Shown: positions 60,991 to 64,000 of the stretch, piece after piece
Layout of the letters: every line of letters begins with the position of its first letter
Position numbering within the stretch: the stretch's first letter is position 1
Origin: Ruminococcus sp.
GTDB lineage: Bacteria > Bacillota > Clostridia > Oscillospirales > Ruminococcaceae
Direction: 5' to 3'
NCBI GenBank assembly: GCA_017525915.1
Contig: JAFXSC010000008.1
Coordinates: forward strand, 1 to 64,000
Length of the DNA stretch: 64,000 bases
The notes under the pieces: generated by a model
Database searches by the model: none
Told to the model about the DNA's origin: nothing
What the model saw: only the letters and a program-made list of their open reading frames with translations
Made by a program: the position numbers and the translations under genes

Positions 60991-61965
60991 TCAGAACAGT
61001 CTGTAACCCATGTTGTTCACAGGCTTTTTCTTGAGGAATGCGCTGATGAATGCACAGGCGCAGGCGCCGAGTACAAGTATGAAAGTGATAACAAGACCGA
61101 AGCCGATGCTTGCCTTGCCGTCAAGTACCTTGATGGCGTCCTTGAGCTTTGAAGCACAGGAGATGCCGGAGATGAATGCAACTATGAACATTACTGCTGA
61201 ACCGGCAGAGATGAACGCCATTATCTTCGGATTGATGAAGCCGAAGACGATAGCTGCGATAAGGCTGAGGAAACCGAGGAGACCGAACCACTTCATGAGA
61301 TTTCTTGAGGTGTCGGTATCGTCAGTCACAGAGCTGGTTGAAGAGTTCTTCTTGGCAGCAGTGTTGTAGCTGTTGAGGTAAGTCGCAGAGCTGTTGTTGT
61401 CGCGTGAGCTGTTGTAGTAGTAATAATAGTAATCATCGTCGTCAAAGTCATCGTAGCTGTAACCGCCGTATCCGCCGTATCCGCTGCTACTGCTGCTGTT
61501 CTTTGATGGGTCAAGGCAGTCCGAATCGAACAGCCCGAAGAAGCTGACGCTCTCCTTGATGTCAGCGGCTTTTATCTTGTAGGTGATCCACGGAGTGAAC
61601 ATACCTATGAGGCTGAGTACCATAAGACCGAGAGCGACCCAGTGAATAATGCTGTACTTAGCGAATAATGCAGCCGCACCGCCGCCGCTTCTGCCATAGT
61701 TGTATCCGCCCATTCCGGGAACGGCGTTCTGGGGAGGTGCATACATATTCGGCTGAGGCTGACCGTAGCCGGGCTGGGGAGCCATAGGAGGCTGACCGTA
61801 AGCAGGCTGAGCCGGAGCGGCTGGCTGAACCGGAGCTGCCGGCTGAGTGGGCTGTGCGAAGTTCTGGGGAGCAGACGGCTGAACAGGCTGGTTCAGAGCA
61901 TTTCCGCATCCTTTACAGAACTTAGCGCCGTCCTGATTCTGAGTACCGCAATTTCTGCAAAACAT
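60991..61965 (-). CDS. Zinc-ribbon membrane protein with Pro/Gln-rich linker (1)
   Basis: This 324-residue protein starts with a zinc ribbon (MFCRNCGTQNQDGAKFCKGCG), then a ~75-residue Pro/Gln/Ala/Tyr-rich linker, four predicted membrane helices (the first IIHWVALGLMVLSLIGMFTPWITYKI) and, between the first and second, a Ser/Tyr/Asp-rich loop (YSYDDFDDDDYYYYYYNSS). It shares the layout 'helix-FTPWI-acidic loop-MKWFGLLGF' with the next two genes, so the three are duplicates. AAAGGTGG precedes ATG 61965. Function unknown. Confidence 0.82.
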   Translation of the reverse strand: MFCRNCGTQNQDGAKFCKGCGNALNQPVQPSAPQNFAQPTQPAAPVQPAAPAQPAYGQPPMAPQPGYGQPQPNMYAPPQNAVPGMGGYNYGRSGGGAAALFAKYSIIHWVALGLMVLSLIGMFTPWITYKIKAADIKESVSFFGLFDSDCLDPSKNSSSSSGYGGYGGYSYDDFDDDDYYYYYYNSSRDNNSSATYLNSYNTAAKKNSSTSSVTDDTDTSRNLMKWFGLLGFLSLIAAIVFGFINPKIMAFISAGSAVMFIVAFISGISCASKLKDAIKVLDGKASIGFGLVITFILVLGACACAFISAFLKKKPVNNMGYRLF

Positions 61966-62029
61966 AATAATTCCACCTTTCAGTTATTTATGAAATATCT
62001 TCGCTGAATGCGAAGTTTTGATCCGCTTG

Positions 62030-62782
62030 TCATATGTGCGAGCCGAGCATGAGCTTGCGCGATTTCATGTCGCTGCAGGCTATTGCAGACGCTGCCGCGC
62101 TGCATATGAGTGAGATCCACAGACCGGCACCGGTGTTTACCTTGACGGTCAGCAGGCTCGACATATCGCCGAGAATATCGTTGATATACGACTTTGCGGT
62201 GAAGCAGTACACCACGTTCGCGGCAGTTGCGATTATGAAAAAGAGACCTGCGAGAGTTACCATCGTGGCAAAGTGCTTGTTTGAGACGACTCCGACGATC
62301 ACCGAGAGACCGGCAAAGATAAAGGCTGCGAGACCGCCCCACTTCATAATTCTGGCGCAGTAGTCCATTGTCTTGAGCTTGCTGTCCTTGAATTCCGAGG
62401 TCTTCAGGTCGTCGATGATATCGGAATCGCTGTTTTCAAACAGCTCGGTGTATTTTATGTTCTCCTTCTGCGTGCAGGTAAACGCGCTGACTTTAAGGGT
62501 CAGCCACGGCATGAAAAGACTTATGAAGGAGGCGATGATGAGAATGTAGGCTATCCAGTATGCCGAAGTCGGCGGCACCTCTGAAACGCTCCGATAGGTC
62601 TTTCCGGGAAGGGTGCTGTTGGCATATGTGTCATAGTGAGCAACAGGCGAGCCTTGTCCTGGACGGTTTGCGTATGAGCCTAAGCTGTCGGGAGTTACCG
62701 GAGCGCTGTTCATGAGATGACCGCAGTTTTTACAGCATTTTGCGTCATCACTGTTGTCACTTCCGCAATATTTGCAAAACAT
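62030..62782 (-). CDS. Zinc-ribbon membrane protein (2)
   Basis: A 250-residue paralogue: zinc ribbon MFCKYCGSDNSDDAKCCKNCG, a 45-residue linker, a first helix ending FISLFMPWLTLKVS, a shorter acidic loop (ENSDSDIIDDLKTSEFKDS), then RIMKWGGLAAFIFAGLSVIVGV and two further helices. AAGGTGG before ATG 62782; 27 bases from the upstream paralogue and 64 from the downstream one, so one operon. Function unknown. Confidence 0.82.
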   Translation of the reverse strand: MFCKYCGSDNSDDAKCCKNCGHLMNSAPVTPDSLGSYANRPGQGSPVAHYDTYANSTLPGKTYRSVSEVPPTSAYWIAYILIIASFISLFMPWLTLKVSAFTCTQKENIKYTELFENSDSDIIDDLKTSEFKDSKLKTMDYCARIMKWGGLAAFIFAGLSVIVGVVSNKHFATMVTLAGLFFIIATAANVVYCFTAKSYINDILGDMSSLLTVKVNTGAGLWISLICSAAASAIACSDMKSRKLMLGSHI

Positions 62783-62809
62783 GGTAATTCCACCTTCCTT
62801 TGAAATGTG

Positions 62810-64000
62810 TTATCTGTTCATGCCGAGCAGATGACGTCTTTCCCTGACATCTGCATTTGCACAGACCGCTGCAATAAGTGAGCAGACGAGCGGCAGATAT
62901 ATACCGATAAACGGATAGATTTTCAGCTTTGCAACAGAAAATACCGTCGGGAATTCGTCCTCCATGATGCCTTTTATGGTCGAGCATTCGATGAATGCGG
63001 CTATGAGCACCACAAGGAAGCATACGAACGCGACAGCATTGATACCGCTCAGGTAATTCCTGAAAGCCGCCGCAAATACGAGCGAGGTACCGCAGAGAAT
63101 GAAGCCGAAGAGTCCGCCCCACTTCAGTATTTTGTTGCAGGTCTTGCAGAGCTTCACTTTTTTGCTCTGCGATTTTGACAGGTAGGAGCTTATGATCTTT
63201 CCGTCCTCGTCTTTGTCATTGAAAATATCGGAATACGACAGCTTTTCCGTTTTGGAAGAACCGAGAGCGCTGATCTTTATACCTATCCACGGAGTGAAGA
63301 TGCCTACGAAGGAAACGAGCGTGAGGAACAGTGCTATCCAGAACATAGGCGTGACCGGCACCTGAGTTATATTAGTGTATCTTGCACCGTTATAGCGGTT
63401 CATGCCAGGCGGAGGACCGTACATACTGCGTGGGGGAGCGCCGTAACCATGGGGGTAACCGTAATCTCTCGGAGCATAGTCACGCGGCGGAGCACCGTAG
63501 TCCCTTGGAGCATAATCACGCGGAGGTGTGCCGTAATCTCTTGGTGTGTAGTCACGCGGAGGTGTGCCGTAATCTCTTGGTGTGTAGTCACGCGGAGGTG
63601 TGCCGTAGTCTCTTGGAGCATAATCACGCGGAGGTGTGCCGTAGTCTCTTGGAGCATAATCACGCGGAGGTGTACCGTAATCTCTTGGTGCGTAGTCACG
63701 CGGAGGTGTACCGTAATCTCTTGGTGCGTAGTCAAGCGGAGGTGTGCCGTAATCTCTTGGTGCGTAGTCATGCGGCGGTGCGCTGTATCCGCCCGGGGCT
63801 GAGCCTGAAGGCGGAATACCGTAATCTTTTGGTGCATAGTCCGGAGAAGGAGTGTAGCTCTTGGTTTCGGGACTGCTGCCGGAGGAGGTGCCTGGCTTGA
63901 CTCTTTTCAGCGGAGCAAGAGGTTTGACAGGTGCATTTTCCTTATCCGAAGCGGGGGAAGATGTACTTGCATATCCTACAACACGCGGTTCACCGAGACG
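62810..64000 (-). CDS. Repeat-bearing membrane protein, paralogue 3 (5' end outside window)
   Basis: The frame is open to the window edge, giving 396 residues without the start. The visible N-terminal ~190 residues are a Pro/Tyr/Asp-rich region with nine consecutive 12-residue repeats of the DYAPRDYGTPPR type plus one degenerate copy (about 63460-63840), then a Gly/Pro/Met stretch. The last ~190 residues are the four-helix unit shared with the two downstream genes (LVSFVGIFTPWIGIKISALG, acidic loop, KILKWGGLFGFILCG). A zinc ribbon may lie beyond the edge. Function unknown. Confidence 0.8.
   Translation of the reverse strand, partial: RLGEPRVVGYASTSSPASDKENAPVKPLAPLKRVKPGTSSGSSPETKSYTPSPDYAPKDYGIPPSGSAPGGYSAPPHDYAPRDYGTPPLDYAPRDYGTPPRDYAPRDYGTPPRDYAPRDYGTPPRDYAPRDYGTPPRDYTPRDYGTPPRDYTPRDYGTPPRDYAPRDYGAPPRDYAPRDYGYPHGYGAPPRSMYGPPPGMNRYNGARYTNITQVPVTPMFWIALFLTLVSFVGIFTPWIGIKISALGSSKTEKLSYSDIFNDKDEDGKIISSYLSKSQSKKVKLCKTCNKILKWGGLFGFILCGTSLVFAAAFRNYLSGINAVAFVCFLVVLIAAFIECSTIKGIMEDEFPTVFSVAKLKIYPFIGIYLPLVCSLIAAVCANADVRERRHLLGMNR
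63460..63780 (-). repeat. Nine tandem 36-base coding repeats
   Basis: Units of 36 bases, each encoding a variant of DYAPRDYGTPPR, run without spacers; two sub-variants of the DNA (CGTAATCTCTTGGTG and CGTAGTCTCTTGGAG) are interleaved, pointing to recent unequal exchange. A tenth diverged unit is at about 63805-63840. Confidence 0.9.

Noticed and set aside
63460-63840. 36-base repeats resembling a CRISPR array by unit length
   Set aside because: The units are directly adjacent with no spacers and keep a reading frame encoding DYAPRDYGTPPR variants; no cas gene is near.

Overview
The window reads as chromosomal DNA of an anaerobic Firmicute of the Ruminococcus type (Oscillospiraceae). The grounds are a 1244-residue two-domain pectate lyase ending in a type I dockerin, the cellulosome anchoring module; Thr-rich linkers in several secreted proteins; a GTA (valine) T-box ahead of valS; strong AGGAGG ribosome sites; and many near-consensus sigma-A promoters with 17-base spacers. 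No rRNA, tRNA, insertion sequence, prophage or CRISPR array was seen.

Region 1 (1-14.3 kb) is mostly sulfur metabolism. At the left edge a cut-off sulfonate-type substrate-binding lipoprotein is preceded by a 19-residue leader ORF with an Arg-Cys-Cys-Arg motif. Two CymR-like Rrf2 regulators follow, with a structured RNA candidate before the second, then cysK. Reading leftward from 14.3 kb come cysE, a MoaD-MoeB-rhodanese fusion, a family 2A encapsulin shell, a SufS-type cysteine desulfurase with a disordered N-terminal extension, a hairpin attenuator, then metY, tusA-like, thioredoxin, hcyS-like, hcyF-like, hcyD-like (JAMM) and trxB. I read this as an encapsulated sulfur store plus a protein-thiocarboxylate route to homocysteine and cysteine. 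The organisation is seen directly; the joint pathway is inferred.

Region 2 (14.4-30.5 kb) is housekeeping and regulation: a TrkH remnant, a lipoprotein, the T-box operon (membrane protein, valS), a YjbR-family gene, ychF, a degenerate-GGDEF/EAL protein with a C-terminal beta-helix-like domain, a membrane-anchored HtrA protease, an ECF-like sigma factor with a beta-propeller anti-sigma-like partner, and manA-glucokinase.

Region 3 (30.6-56.1 kb) is a surface-fibre locus built from two divergent groups. Leftward: a SipW-type fibre subunit candidate, an O-antigen-ligase-like protein, three more SipW-type exported proteins and a 3551-residue GLUG-like surface protein. Rightward, in one apparent operon: a degenerate EAL protein, a membrane-anchored fibre-like protein, a SipW signal peptidase, a membrane-tethered McrB-like AAA+ ATPase, a DUF2357-like coiled-coil protein, a second SipW peptidase and two small proteins. 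The AAA+/coiled-coil pair inside a signal-peptidase/fibre operon is the best candidate here for an undescribed system.

Region 4 (56.1-64 kb) holds a site-2-protease-like gene, the dockerin pectate lyase, and three related four-helix membrane proteins, two with an N-terminal zinc ribbon and the third (cut by the edge) with 12-residue DYAPRDYGTPPR repeats.
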